From Scenedesmus sp. ARA3 (lineage: Eukaryota > Chlorophyta > Chlorophyceae > Sphaeropleales > Scenedesmaceae): a DNA stretch of 48,764 nucleotides. The first letter of the stretch is position 1, and every line of letters begins with the position of its first letter. The DNA is taken from positions 1 through 48,764 of the forward strand of contig RWJK01000884.1 in NCBI GenBank assembly GCA_004335835.1. The letters are read 5' to 3'. A model generated the notes under the pieces. The model made no database searches. It was not told the DNA's origin and was given only the letters and a program-made list of their open reading frames with translations. The translations under genes and the position numbers were made by a program. Positions 1-11,719 of the stretch are shown one piece after another.

Positions 1-57
1 TTGGCGCTTTTTGCAAAAAGTCAAAAAGTCAAAAGGTGGAGCGTGCTCCACATAGTA

Positions 58-140
58 TCTATCATAGCGTGGGGCATGTGCACATAGCGTGGGGCATGTG
101 CACATAGCGTGGGGCATGTGCACATAGCGTGGGGCCAGCA
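58..140. repeat. 20-bp minisatellite
   Basis: About four head-to-tail copies of cacatagcgtggggcatgtg. They lie in what should be the next intron of the ferroxidase gene. No coding signal is visible in 1-377 on either strand. Confidence 0.85.
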
Positions 141-377
141 GGCCCAAGTGCCATCACTCCAGGGCGCAGCGCTGCACAAAACTAAGACAGAAAACATTGT
201 GAACATACTACTGCAGACAGGTTGTAGTGCAGCAGGGCAAAACAAGGTGACTGATACTGTCAGTTTGGGGAGCGCCTGCGCTGGCTAGAAGGCTAATACA
301 GAACAACACCGCAGGCACAAGCGTGTTGGCTGCGGATTGCGTAACACAAATGTACCACCTTGTACAGCGATGCTCAC

Positions 378-3300
378 CTTGCGCGTCTTGAAGGTGGCAT
401 CTGTGTACTCCACGTACAGCGCCTTCAGGTACTTGCTGCCAATCCTGTCAGGCCCCGCCTCCACGAATGTCTTGGCGTTGTCAGAAAAGTTGACCTTGCT
501 GCCGCCACACATCTCGCCGCCAAAGGGCACATAGTCCCACACCTCTGGCACGGCAGCGATGAAGTACTCGCGCGTCTGCATGCAGCCAGCAGCAGCAGCA
601 GCAGTAAGAGCTTATTGAGCGGTGCTTGCCGTGCACACAAGCATCCCTGCAGCAGCAATGTCCTCACCGCGCAGTCCAGCTTATGCACATGAGCACTGCC
701 CTCCATGTGGAAAAAGGCCATAGTGTGATCCCACCCTCACCTCAAAGCACAGGAAACACACTACACACATGCCCATGCATAAGCCGCATGCCACCTACCC
801 TGCCGTCGAGCTTCTGCACAGGCGTCTTCCCCTCATTGTGGAACAGCGCCATCGTGCAACCCTTACCCCACCCAGAGCACAGAAACACACCACACCTATG
901 CCCAATGACGGCAGGGCCCGTGCATTTGCAACCCTCATGAGCGGTATCTCGGCTCGCTGGGCTAGTGCCTGAGGCAGGCCCGTCCTGAAATGTTGTATTG
1001 TATTGTACGGCAACTTTCCACCTACCTTACAGTCAAGCTTCTGCACAGGCGCCTTTCCGTCAATGTTGAACAGCGCCATCATGCCCCCGCTGATGTGGTC
1101 GGTCAGGTGGCAGTGGAACAGCCAGGAGCCGGGGTTGTCAGTGACAGCGTCCAGCACATACGCTGAGCTGGCCAGCACCACGACTTGGTCCACCATAATG
1201 TCTCACAACAAACAGCCAAGCAAAGCTACAGAAAAGCCACCAAAACCATGCCGATGCCGTCAAGCTCTCACCTTGCCGTCAAGCTTCTGCACAGGCGCCT
1301 TTCCATCGATGTGGAACAGCGCCATCATGCCCCCGCTGATGTGGTCAGTCAGGTGGCAGTGGAACAGCCAGGAGCCGGGGTTGTCAGTGACGGCGTCCAG
1401 CACATACGCTGAGCTGGCCAGCACCACGACTTGGTCAACCATGTGGCCGTTGTGGGAGAAGGTGATGCCGTGCCAGTGGGCGGTGTGCAGGGCATCTTCG
1501 CTGCCCAGGGCGCTCACGTACCAACGCACCCTGCAAAGCAAAGGGATAGGCAATGTTTGATTGGTTGAAAGCTGATAGAGGTCAAAGAAGCAGAGGTGTA
1601 TGGTGTGCAGGGCATCTTCACTGCCCAGGGCACCCTGCAGAGAGAAAGACAGTGAGAAATGCAGTGGTTGATTGGTTTGAAGCGGGTGAAAATTGCAAGG
1701 AGGCGTGAGAAGCGGGGGGCGTTTTGGCCAGGCTAAAAATAAGCACAGACATAGCTCTGACCGCATGGGTGATGCTGTTGGATTTTTCGATGCAGCATAT
1801 TTAACCAAGCATGCAGCTGAGCTGGAGTTTTCCAAAACCATGCTCTCCTTGTGTACGCTGCAGCTGCTGCGCACTGCTCTCTGCACCCACCTGTCGCCGA
1901 CCGTCATGTTCATGCCGGGTGTGTTACAAAACACAAAGCCGTTGACCGTGTACTTCATGTTTGACTCGGCAGCATCTTCCTCACTGAGCTCTGCCAGGGC
2001 CTTTGCATGCGGCTTGGCATTGGCCTCGTAGAATGGGCTGTTGGCCTCGTTGAACACCTGTAAGATGAAAAGAAACAAGCATTAATGACACATATATGAC
2101 ATGTCACATGTGTCATGTTTAAAACATGCGAGTTGGGCGATGGAGCCATGCGGTGTGTCGGGCGCAGTGCGTAGGTTGCATGCGCAGCTGGAGGACGTGC
2201 GCCACCTGTCCAGCCAACACTCCAGCTAAATCAGCTGCAAGACAGCTGCGACGAGCCCTTTGCAAGCGCCCAGCAGCAGCAGCAGCAGCACCAGCCGCAC
2301 CTGCAGCATCATGTAGATCTCCCTGTCCACGTCAGCAGGCTTGCCCTCATCATTCAGCGCGCCGGGCCGTGCCACAATCAGAGGGCCTGCCAGGCCTGCC
2401 TGCGTGTCCCGTACCACATCAACAGTGGAGCGGTACACCCAGAGCTGCGTGGAGGGGCCATCCTCTGCGGGTCCTGCAGAGGCAGGCACATACCACCTGC
2501 ACATGCGGACAGCAGGACAGCAGGCATTCCTTTGTGTGGGCCTGCATGCAATTCCTTGCTGCAGCGAGAGCGACAGTCGCTGCTGCTGCTGCATGCGGAG
2601 GCCAACTTGCACGTCTGCAATGCCACGGCGCACATGACAGCTGCAGCAGGGCGCTGTGCGCGACTGCCTGATTGCTGCCGACCGCTGCTACCATCCGATG
2701 CTCTGCGGCCTGCTCACTGGCACGCTCACAAGCTTAGTGATGTACACTGCGACCACTATTATCTCTTTCTGCCGAGGTTGCTGTCAAGCCTTTCAACTGC
2801 TGCCGCCCGCTCACTTTGCGGTGTAGGTGTCGCCCGGATTGACGCTGGGCGCTGCCTTGTCGGCTACGCCGCCTGCCATGATGTTGATTGGGAAGTCCAA
2901 GTTGTTGCGCAGCACCACTTGCAGGGTGTCGCCCACTTCAGCATGCAGCGCAGGGCCTGCGGCGCAATTACAAAACATCGATGAGTGCCATCAAATTTTG
3001 CATCACCTTGCTGTGCGTAAAGTACTCTTGCAGGACATGGCAGAGCATGGTAGGCAGACGCGGCAACTGCTTGGTGTGTGACTCGGCTGGAGTTTTTCTT
3101 GGCACGGCGCCCGCTGCTGTGTGGAAAACATCGTGCTCTGCAGCTGCGCATGCGGTGCAAGTTGCCAACTCAACATGGCAGTCAAACAAGCGGGGTTGTA
3201 AGAGAAGCTGCTGTAACCACTGTACCACTTGCTTAGAAGTGAAGCTGCTGCTGGGCTCAATGGCTGCTGCTGCTGCTGCTGCTGCTCACCCAGCAGGCCG

Positions 3301-3935
3301 ATGTGCTCCTCTGCAGGACCTCTGGGCTTCAACTCCTGCAAGCAGTACAACAGCCACATCCAAACGTGGTCAGCGACGCATGCTTCAATTCAAGCAAGCG
3401 TGCTTATTGCTTGTCATGAAGCACATGCTCTGCAGCATGTCCTGTGACAGAGGACACTACCGCATGCTCACGCTCTTGCTGATGACTCACAGATGCAACC
3501 GCTCAGGCCAGGCCTTGAACCGCGCCGCACCTTGAAGCTGATGTCCTTGTACTGCCTGTAAACTGCCTTCTTGTACTTTGTGCCGATGCCCTGCAGCGTG
3601 TACAGCTCTGCTGCGCCTGTGAACTCCCTGTTGTGGCAGAGGTCCCTTCCAGAAGGAGCATAATCCCAGTCGATGCTGTCTGCTGCCAAGTAGTAAGTCC
3701 TGGCGATGCCTTTCAGCTGCTTCACGCCAGCTTCGCTTGATGACAGGCCGACTGCGTTTTGCTGCTGCTTGTTGCGGAGGCCGATGGGCAGTGCGATGCA
3801 TAGGCCGCCAATGAGCAGGCCAAGCAGCAGGCCAACCCCTCCTGCTAACAGCCAGGGGCGCCTCCTGCTGGTGCTTGGCTGTGGCGGCACTGGCTTCGGG
3901 GATTCATTATCCAATACGATTTTCAGGTCGCCCAT
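378..3935 (-). CDS. FOX1: Multicopper ferroxidase, FOX1/ceruloplasmin-like (3' part missing)
   Basis: Seven exons were joined with matching phases: 3531-3935, 3290-3335, 2815-2956, 2301-2496, 1891-2057, 1272-1530 and 378-575. They give 471 residues, and the gene continues off the left edge after a clear donor (AAG|GTGAGC). The start at 3935 opens a short basic cytosolic leader (RRR at 24-26), followed by one hydrophobic helix (about 28-51), as expected of a plasma-membrane anchored ferroxidase. Two cupredoxin domains follow. The second ends with HTAHWHG (334-340) and LFHCHLTDHISGGM (374-387), the copper-ligand signatures of multicopper oxidases. The last visible exon (REYFIAAVPEVWDY) repeats the domain-1 opening (YYLAADSIDWDY) and so starts the next domain pair. 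In algae this family oxidises Fe(II) to Fe(III) for uptake with an FTR permease. Domain 1 shows WVYRSTVD and no HxH pair. Family assignment is firm. FOX1 orthology is inferred, and the gene symbol is by analogy with Chlamydomonas. Confidence 0.88.
661..1200 (-). repeat. Three echo copies of ferroxidase exon 6 3' end
   Basis: Intron 6 (576-1271) holds three diverged copies of the end of exon 6. The copy at about 1026-1198 reads almost the whole last part (VDQVVVLASSAYVLDAV, then LFHCHLTDH) and ends in a donor-like AAG|GTAGGT. The copy at about 794-853 keeps only MALFHNEGKTPVQKLDG. The copy at 661-721 keeps MAFFHMEGSAHVHKLDC. The spacer sequence is repeated too: the CA-rich stretches after the two shorter copies resemble each other. 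Decay increases with distance from the real exon. No good acceptor precedes the largest copy. Confidence 0.85.
1596..1680 (-). repeat. Echo copy of ferroxidase exon 6 5' end
   Basis: The stretch reads ALGSEDALHT, as at the start of exon 6. It is followed upstream by the same acceptor-side sequence (ctgcag, then the TTGATTGGTT block seen also at 1558-1566). It lies in intron 5, so exon 6 is copied on both of its sides. Confidence 0.75.
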
Positions 3936-3942
3936 GGCTGGG

Positions 3943-4151
3943 CGTGTGTGTGCCGCGATCGGTGAACTCGACAAGCAGCAGTGGCGAGTGTCACATGCAC
4001 GAAGAAGGTCCGGCTTTCTCAAACATCCAAGCAACAGAGCGATCGCAAACCTTATGAACACGTATATGCACGGGATGTGTCTGTTCGAGTGGTGTGCACG
4101 CACCGATGTGGGCCGGTGCGGCACACGCTCTGGGCACGCTCCATGCACACG
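3943..4151. promoter_or_regulatory. Cluster of CACACG motifs upstream of the ferroxidase
   Basis: CACACG occurs at 4122-4127 and 4146-4151 on the plus strand and at 3943-3948 on the minus strand. All are within about 220 bases upstream of the ferroxidase start. In Chlamydomonas FOX1, an iron-response element of this type (CACACG / CACGCG) is described. One or no chance hit would be expected here, so the cluster is suggestive only. Confidence 0.35.
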
Positions 4152-4914
4152 ATGGCTGGGCTGGCATCCGAAGCACTTTGTGGTCTTTTTGATGAGTTGA
4201 AACCTATTTTCTGGGACAAGTTAAGCCTCCAACGTCCCGCAGTGCCCGGTGGACCCGTTGACCTGCTGGCAGTCAACGAAGTGCAAGAGTAAGGCAGACA
4301 GTAATTGTGCTGGTGGTGAATTATTGGTAATGTCTGTGTAAAATTCTACAAAACAGATTAAGCAGGACAGTCTGGAACCAGCAGGCAGTGCTGCTGCTCC
4401 AGCACTGACTGGCGCTGGTGAGTCACCAGTGGTGACAGCTGCAGTTGCTGCTGCCAATCGTGCTGATGCAGGTGACTATTACAAACGAAAATCAGGCAGT
4501 GTTAGCAGCATGCTGGCGGAGATAACCAGTGACAGGCGCTCAAGCATGGGCATAGCATGGGGGCCACATAGGGCTTGTCATGACAGCACAGCTGATTTGA
4601 CTCAAAGTGCCTGAGAGGAAGTGTCAAGCCATACGACAGGCTTTATCAAAGATATCATGGTCAGACTGTGTGATTGCTTGTTGATCAGCTTGTGCATAGG
4701 CTAGACACACACCGTGTCTCCCGCATCCCGCCAGTTTGTTTCGGTTGTTTGAAAAGCGTCTCTGGTGGTATGCCAACTGTACAAAGCTTCATTCGCCAGT
4801 CGTGATCTCCTGCTGTTGGGATCGGTGCTACCATTTGGTCTAGACGATTCTGCCACGAACACACTTCCGATCCCACAGAGCATTCAAAAGCTGCCAAAAC
4901 CTCACAAATCAACT

Positions 4915-4922
4915 TATATACA
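4915..4922 (+). promoter_or_regulatory. TATA-like element of the PDI-like gene
   Basis: TATATACA lies about 45 bases before the start codon at 4966, inside an AT-richer stretch. This is the right distance for a TATA box with a short leader. Confidence 0.5.
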
Positions 4923-4965
4923 CGACGTGTTCTGTCTTCGCACTTGATCAGCGCAGCGGACACCC

Positions 4966-7495
4966 ATGCAGAGGCATGCCAGCTCTCTGCTGCTCCTGCT
5001 GCTGCTGGTGGCAGCCAGCAGTAGCACAGCCAGCGATGAGCCTGACAAAAAGCCACAAGAGCAGAAACAACAACAGCAACAACACTCAGATGTGCTAGGG
5101 CTGACAACGGACACTTTTGCTGACGTGATTGAGCGGCAGCCAGGACCTGCACTGGTGAGTTTCAGCACCCCCCATCCCACCCCGCCCACCTCAGCCCAAA
5201 CCCCACCAGTGTGCAGGTTGCTCCTGTGCACAGTCGAGCGCTCTACCATGAAATTGGATGCAAGATAATGTATGTGCTTGTCTGCAGGTCATGTTCATGA
5301 TCCCGGACTGTCAGGCGTGTCACGCACTGATGCCAGACCTACAAAAGGTGGCAGCAAACCTCAAGGTACAGCAGCAGCTGTGCTGCCCTGCAGCAGCTGT
5401 TGCACGATTATTGTGTCAATGAGAAAGTGTGCACCGTGCTAGCAGGACAAGGCATGCAGCATGACACATAACCTGCAGTAGCAGCGCACAGCAGCTTGCG
5501 CAACACATGCACACTCTGCAGTGCTGCTTTAGTATGCTTGCGCAGCTGTTGCACCACACACAGACTGCACTATGCTCACGCAGAGCAACCCACCTTAAGT
5601 TGCAGCGCACAGCAAAACAGTCAAAATGTGCAGCACATAAGGCAGCGATGCCGCGCGCGTCAGGTGTTTTGAGACAGCTGCTGTGTCATAACACACAACG
5701 AACTTCCTTGCTGCTGCTCACAGTACAGCCATCTAAACACCCTGATACACTGCTGTAATGTGCTGTGTCATGCCTCCGCTGGCAGGGCATCGCCACTGTG
5801 GCCACCGTCAACTGTGGCAACGTGCACTCAGTGCGGACATGCAGGGCGTTTGGAGTGCATGAGTTCCCCAGGCTGCTGGTGAGGCAGCACACTTAGCGCC
5901 TCTTTTGCAGCCATGGCTGGCTTGTAATGCATCGTAATACCATCATTATCCAGTTTTTGCTGTGATATGACCGTCTGCATGGCCTTAAAAGAAACTGCAC
6001 TGCTGATGGGAGAGTGTGCGGTTGTTTGGCAAAAGCGTGCTGGAAATGGTGTTGCATGCATCAGCAGCTGTCGGCATGCAGCTGCTGTGCAGTGCCGCAA
6101 CTGCACACAGTAGGATGCTGTTTTGTGCTGCCTAGACATGTATGCCAGCAGCTTACACTACAGATAGTGGCGCCTTGACATGCTTTGCTGCTGGCACCTG
6201 TCTGCTGTGCGTCAGGTGTTCAAAACTGGCACGAAGACAAACCCTTACACTGGAGGGGCGATGAAGGAGTTTGACAAATACACTGGTGAGCAGCAGTGCC
6301 AGTCACAAACACAACTGCAAAGGTTCTAGCAATTGGCTGAGCAGGCAACTTGTTTGGTGGCAGTAGCATCTAGGGAGGGCAGCAGACCAACAGCACCAGG
6401 GCGCAGTTCACATGTATATGCAAGCATATGCATATTTGTGCAGGCATAGGCTCGCTGTGCTGTGTGAGTGCGCTGCTGCTTTGCAGACGCACTTGATGCG
6501 CAATGACAAGCTTTGTATGGTAGCCACCTTGCCGCCTGAACAACACTGCAACCCCTGCCAAATTGGATAACACTGCAACCCGTGCTGGACTCCTTGTTAC
6601 TGCTGCTGCCCTGCAGGTGCGCCTGGTGCGCGTGCGCTGGTGTCTGCTGTCACTGACAAACTGGATGACAGCCAGATCAGCCACATCAGCAGCAGCAGCG
6701 AGCACGAGGCCTTCCTGCAGCAGCAGCCCAAGCTGGCCAAGGTACCTGCCGCACTGTGCTGTGCTGTGCTGTGCTGTGCTGTGCTGTGCTGTGCTGTGCT
6801 GCGATGTGCTGTGCTGTGCTGTGCTGCGATGTGCTGTGCTGTGCTGTGCTGTGGCTTGTATGCCTCAACTGCCAGATACCCACTGTCATGTGCACTTAAC
6901 TCATGGTATGTGTGTTGATCACATGCAAGCAATTGCGCTTAACTCTTGGTATGTGTGTTGATCACATGCACGCAATTGCGCTGTGGCTCACCTGTTTGCT
7001 CACCTATCTCTGTCTACGCTTCCTCATCTCCCACCCATGGCTGCAGCTGCACACCACAGCGCACCACAACATTTAGCCGTTGGTGACCATCACAGCAATT
7101 AGCAGGCATCTCTCGCTGGTCAAGCTCACGTACCTCCTCCTGCGCTGCCGTGTGTCACACCCAGGTGCTGCTCTTCACCGACAAGAATGCATCCAAGGTG
7201 CTGTACAAGATTCAATCAGTGACAGTGGCCAACATAACCACTGAGAGGGCTCTTTCTGCTCAACTTATCCTATCTCTGCCGGCGCTGCCGTGTGTTGCAC
7301 CAGGTGCTGCTGTTTACGGACAAAAATGCATCCACGGTGCTGTACAAGGGGCTGTCCTGGAGCTACACACGGCGCCTGGGTTTCGGCGAGGTCCGCAGCA
7401 GCGAGGCAACAGCAGCGCTGCTGGAGCAGTACGGCGTGGCGCAGATGCCTACCCTGCTGGTGGTCAAGGTGCGCCGCTGCTGCTGCTGCTGCCGC

Positions 7496-7534
<39 letters not shown>

Positions 7535-10500
7535 ATGTGTTGCCAGCAACTCTTCTGCTGAGCATAACTGCATGTGACTTGCAAGCAGCGGCATGAGAGC
7601 CAGCAGTTTCAGACCACACAAGCGATTCCTCATGCTGGATGCTAATCAACTGTGCCTACACGCGACTCGTTGAACTTGCAGGCTGACGGCAGCCGTGACG
7701 CATACACCGGGCCTCTGAAAGCTGTGCCACTGAGGGCCTTCCTGGATGGCCACGCGCTCAAGGAGCCGCTGCCTGAGGCAGCAGCAGCAGCAGGGCCTGG
7801 CGGGGCAGGCAAGGGTGCTGCTGGGCCTGATGGCATGATGGGGGAGGTGGTGCTGCATGCACTGAATGCCTCCAACCTGACAGAGATTGATGGCAGGCAT
7901 GAGATGTGGCTGCTGGCGTTCTACAGGGCAGCAGGTGGGTGGCGTGATGTGCAGATGTTGTTTAGTGTGCAAGTGGTTGCAGCGCTACTGCATGTATGCG
8001 TGTTGCTGCTGGTGCTTTATTGTGATTAGGGCAGCTGGCAGGATTCATGCGTGGCGTTTGTCTTGTAGTATGGCTTTCCCTCGGTGCAGTTGCTGCTGCT
8101 GCCGCAGCAAAGGGAGCCACCTGAGCTCAGCAATCCTGCACCATCTACACACCCACAGCAGCACTTCTACTGCTCTAGACAACACCATAAACTGATGTGT
8201 TCTTGTTGTTGCTGTGTTGCCCGCCCTTGCTGCAGAGGGCGCCACCTGCTCAGCTGAGCTGGAGAAGCTCTCCTCCCTACTGCGGGAGGTGCAGGGCATT
8301 GTGCAGTATGGCAGTGTGAATGCAGCAGCAGCAACAGCAGCAGAAGGCAGCGATGCCAGCCTGCTGCGGCAATACGGCGCTGATGTAGCTGCACTTGAGG
8401 CAGATGGCTGCAAGCTGCAGCTGGTGCTGCTGCCGCATGGCAAGGGCAAGGCAGCAAAAGGGGACTATGCAAGATGGGCTGGGGGCCTGGATGATTTCAA
8501 GGCCCTGCAGGATTGGATCCTTGAGCAGGTGAGGCTGCAAAACACAGCAGAATCTCTTACAACGGCAGGCAGGATGAGCACAGATGGCGGTTGGGCGCTT
8601 GGGCGCATTTTGAGCAGCAGCAGCGGCAGCAGCATTGACAGCAGTGGTGCTGCCTGTTGCTGGGGTTGGTGGTGCCTACTCGCTCTCAGGTTCTTGCAAC
8701 TCCAACAACCTTCGCTGCCTTTGTGTTCAATGACCGTACCAGAGGTTGGGGTTTGCTTCCATGCTGTTGCTCAGCAGCTGGTTCTGACACATACACACAT
8801 TCCGCGCTGTCCTGCAGATTCCCGACTTCACCATCCAGCTGTCGAATGAGGTGGAGGCAGATGCCTTTGTCAAAGCAACAGCAGACTCGCTACCGCCAGA
8901 CGCCATCCGCAGCGCCGAGGACCGCCGCGCACCAATCGGCAAGGTGTTCCTGTTCACCACCAAGAGCAGTGTGCCTGGCATGTACAAGGCGCTCGCAGCG
9001 CAGCACTTTGGCAAGTCGCGGATGCTGTTTGGCTGGGCGACGACAGCACACGAGAAGGGGCCTGCGCTGCCGCTGATGCAGAAAATGAACGTGAGTGCGC
9101 AGCAAACAGCTGGCAGGCTTTGTCTTATCGTGCATCTATGTAGTTTCAACTGCTTTCAAGCAGTTGGGAAAGGACATGGTATGACTGTGCACACCGAGAC
9201 GATGCTGCGTGACGCAAATGTTAACGCACTAGGGCGTTCATTGAGCTGCACCTCCTGAGCTGCAACCAGACCACTCACTGCCTATTACATTGCACGCCGC
9301 GTCATCATCACCATCATCACATCACCAATGATAAGCCACAGCAACAACGGCATCGGCCCGCACCCCACTGATTCTCACGCCCTGTGCGCTGCCCGGCCTG
9401 CTCCTAACTCTCCTGCAGGTGCGCAAGCCTCCCGCGATGTCGGTGCTGCTGCCGCTGCCTCCCAAGCCCATCGGCGACCCTGACAGCGCAGAGCAGCAGC
9501 AGCAGCGGCCGCCGCAGCCTGGCGGCGCCGGCGAGATGGCCATCCAGCAGTACTTTGGGCCCCTCAAGTTCCAGAAGATGGCTGCTTGGGTGCAGGGCAT
9601 GGCCATGCTCACAGGTGCGGGGTCCTGCAGTGGTTTGTTACGTGCTGTACCATGGGTTGGCCTTGTGTAAGTAGTTTGGTCCAGGGTCCTGCAAGCAGGG
9701 AGCAAAACAGCAGCCATGCACAAGGTAGCATCTCGCGTCCCCACCAGCCATGCATCCCCGGCCGTCAGCAGCCGCTTCAGCGTACATTCGTGCCACTGCC
9801 TGCTGGTGCAAATGACGTATTGCAACAATTCACACCTAGATGGTGCGCTTGTGACACTCTCTGCAGGAATGGCGTACAAGCGGCACGCGGGCGCCACCCC
9901 AGCACCGGAAGCACATGACCTCGACATCCACAAGCAGGCGCAGCTGCAGGCGGCATGCTACGACAAGCCCAGCCTCTGCCTCATGACCCTACTGGATGGC
10001 AGCAGCGGCAGCGCTGCCAACAAAGCACGCGACCTCATCCGCAAAGTGGCCACAGAACTTGCAGGACAGCCGCTGACATGGGTGGCAGTTGACGTCTCGC
10101 GCCAATCATCGTTCAGGCGGGCGTATGGGTTTGAATCCGAGCAGCTGCCGGCGCTGGTGGCGCTGAGCACGAAGCGCAAGCGGTTTGCGCAGGGTGCGGC
10201 GCCGTTTGGCGAAGCCAGTGCCAAGCAGCTGGTCACCAAGGTGCTTGCGGGCTCTGCGGTAACGCTGCCGCTGCCGGTGAGTAGGACGGCTTACATGATA
10301 TTGTAGCCCACTGTCTGCAGCTGATGATGGCGATGGCTTGCTGGGTATAGCAGGGTATTGCACAGGCAGCTGCACACTGTGTTCTGCGCAACTGTCAGGC
10401 TTGGTCTTCATGCTGTTCCCGAACCTAGCCAAGATGCAGGTGTGAGTGCAACTGCTTGCCGTCTGACTTCTTTGGCCTATTGTTCTGCTGTGCAGTGACT

Positions 10501-11155
10501 GACTTTTTGCTGCCCTGTGTGCACCAATGCCATGTCTCTTGCCATGCATCTGTTTCAACACAGGCGCTGCCTCAGCTGGTGGATGGTGGTGAGCCTGATG
10601 AGGAGCCAGCGCTGTCAGCGCAGGAGGAGTTTGACCTCTCAGAAGTCATGGCTGAGGAGGTTGCAACTGTGCTCAGCAAGGAAGAGAAGCTGCAGCAGGT
10701 GCGTGGCGCAGCAGACGGCGCACATGCATAGTGTGTGCTTTTGAAGTACATGCAGGCTCTGCATGTTTGCGAGGCTGTTGTCAGCAGAGCTCTGTAGTGC
10801 CGAAGGTTATCATCCAGGCAGACACAACCGCATTGATGATATACGTAGAATGACATCCGCGAATGCAGACGCAGCTATGCGTTGTGTGTCACACCTGCTG
10901 AGTACCGCTTTGGTTGCTGCGTAAGCAGTTACAGACTGTGTACTCTGTGGCATCTTTACTGCCCCACATTGCTGTTACTCCTGCTGTTGCTCCTGCCGCT
11001 CTGCTGCACCTGCCCAGGCTGACAAGGAGATTGAGGCAGCAGAAAAGGCGAAGAAGAAGGCCAAGACCACGACCAAGAAGAAGTCCAAGAAAAAGAAGTC
11101 CAGCAAGAAGTCGAAGAAGAAGTCAGCACCATCACCAGCAAAGGATGAACTGTAG
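4966..11155 (+). CDS. ER-lumen thioredoxin/PDI-like protein with KDEL tail
   Basis: Thirteen exons: 4966-5154, 5288-5365, 5786-5878, 6216-6285, 6617-6741, 7304-7468, 7682-7934, 8236-8528, 8818-9090, 9419-9614, 9867-10276, 10564-10698 and 11018-11155. Phases agree throughout and give 805 residues. A Leu-rich signal peptide (about 1-22) is followed by a Gln-rich linker. The first thioredoxin domain has the active-site motif CQAC at 71-74 and the cis-proline in HEFPRLL (Pro117). A second thioredoxin-like domain (about 186-260) ends with the typical GVAQMPTLLVV but lacks CxxC. Further, weaker thioredoxin-like regions follow (about 330-420 and 570-700). The C-terminus is a Lys-rich stretch, then PAKDEL and stop, a canonical ER retrieval signal. 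The protein should act in disulphide exchange or chaperoning in the ER lumen. CQAC is unlike the usual CGHC, so a lower redox potential or a specific client is possible. The exact subfamily is not assigned. Confidence 0.87.
6754..6853 (+). repeat. GCTGT pentanucleotide array
   Basis: About 20 copies of a 5-bp unit (tgtgc), broken twice by a cgatg variant, lie just after the exon ending at 6741. On the opposite strand it would be ACAGC repeats. Confidence 0.9.
7143..7212 (+). repeat. Echo copy of PDI-like exon 6 start
   Basis: The acceptor region and the first 45 bases of exon 6 are present twice, at 7143-7212 and at the real site from 7281, about 137 bases apart. Both read VLLFTDKNAS followed by VLYK. 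The upstream copy then runs into unrelated sequence (attcaatcag). The exon starting at 7304 is the one that continues in frame to a proper donor. Confidence 0.85.
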
Positions 11156-11719
11156 CCTGGTTGTGCGTCCCTTGTTGTTGACACATCTGTCGTCAGAAGG
11201 ACCCATTTGTGTGCGGTTTACCAATGCAAGTGTAGACGGCGATTGCGGCACACCATCCTAAACAAGCGCGCGCTGATGTCATCTCAATCTACCACGTATC
11301 ATAGGACTGCTTCAGCTGCAGCTGTTGCAATGCGTCTGTCAAAGATCGGCTGCAATTGCAGTGTCAAGTCTCCGCTCACACAAGTTGCTCACACCAGTTT
11401 TGTTGGAAGGGTCGTTGAGGTAGCTGCCGAGGCCTATCCTCGCAACAATCTTCATCACTGCGGCTTTTTCAACAATTATAGAAAGCTCCTGCTTCTACAG
11501 CTTAGGTCTTCGTTGGAGGCAGCACCGGCTAATGGCCTGAGTTGAAGATGCTTCGCCCGCTCTTGTGCGAATACTTTCCGCCTAGCTGGGGTATCCATGC
11601 TTGGCTGGCTAGCGTTCGGGGGCTGAGCTAGCAGGCCGACTTGGCTACCACACCAACAGCGCTCCAGCTCAGCACCTTCTGCAGCGACACTGAAGAGGAG
11701 AGGCCCCTTATTTGCCACC
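11156..11719. other. Intergenic spacer, PDI-like / AAAP genes
   Basis: It should hold the 3' UTR of the PDI-like gene and the promoter of the transporter. I see no gene or clear TATA box. The frame upstream of the transporter is closed by TAG at 11629-11631. Confidence 0.6.

Larger units (their letters stand above)
3936..4965. other. Divergent intergenic spacer, ferroxidase / PDI-like gene
   Basis: This 1.03 kb lies between two start codons facing away from each other. I see no convincing gene in it; the short open frames have no family signature. It should hold both promoters. Confidence 0.7.

Noticed and set aside
6563..6961. Cys-rich open frames over 6750-6860
   Set aside because: They are translations of a pentanucleotide repeat inside an intron.
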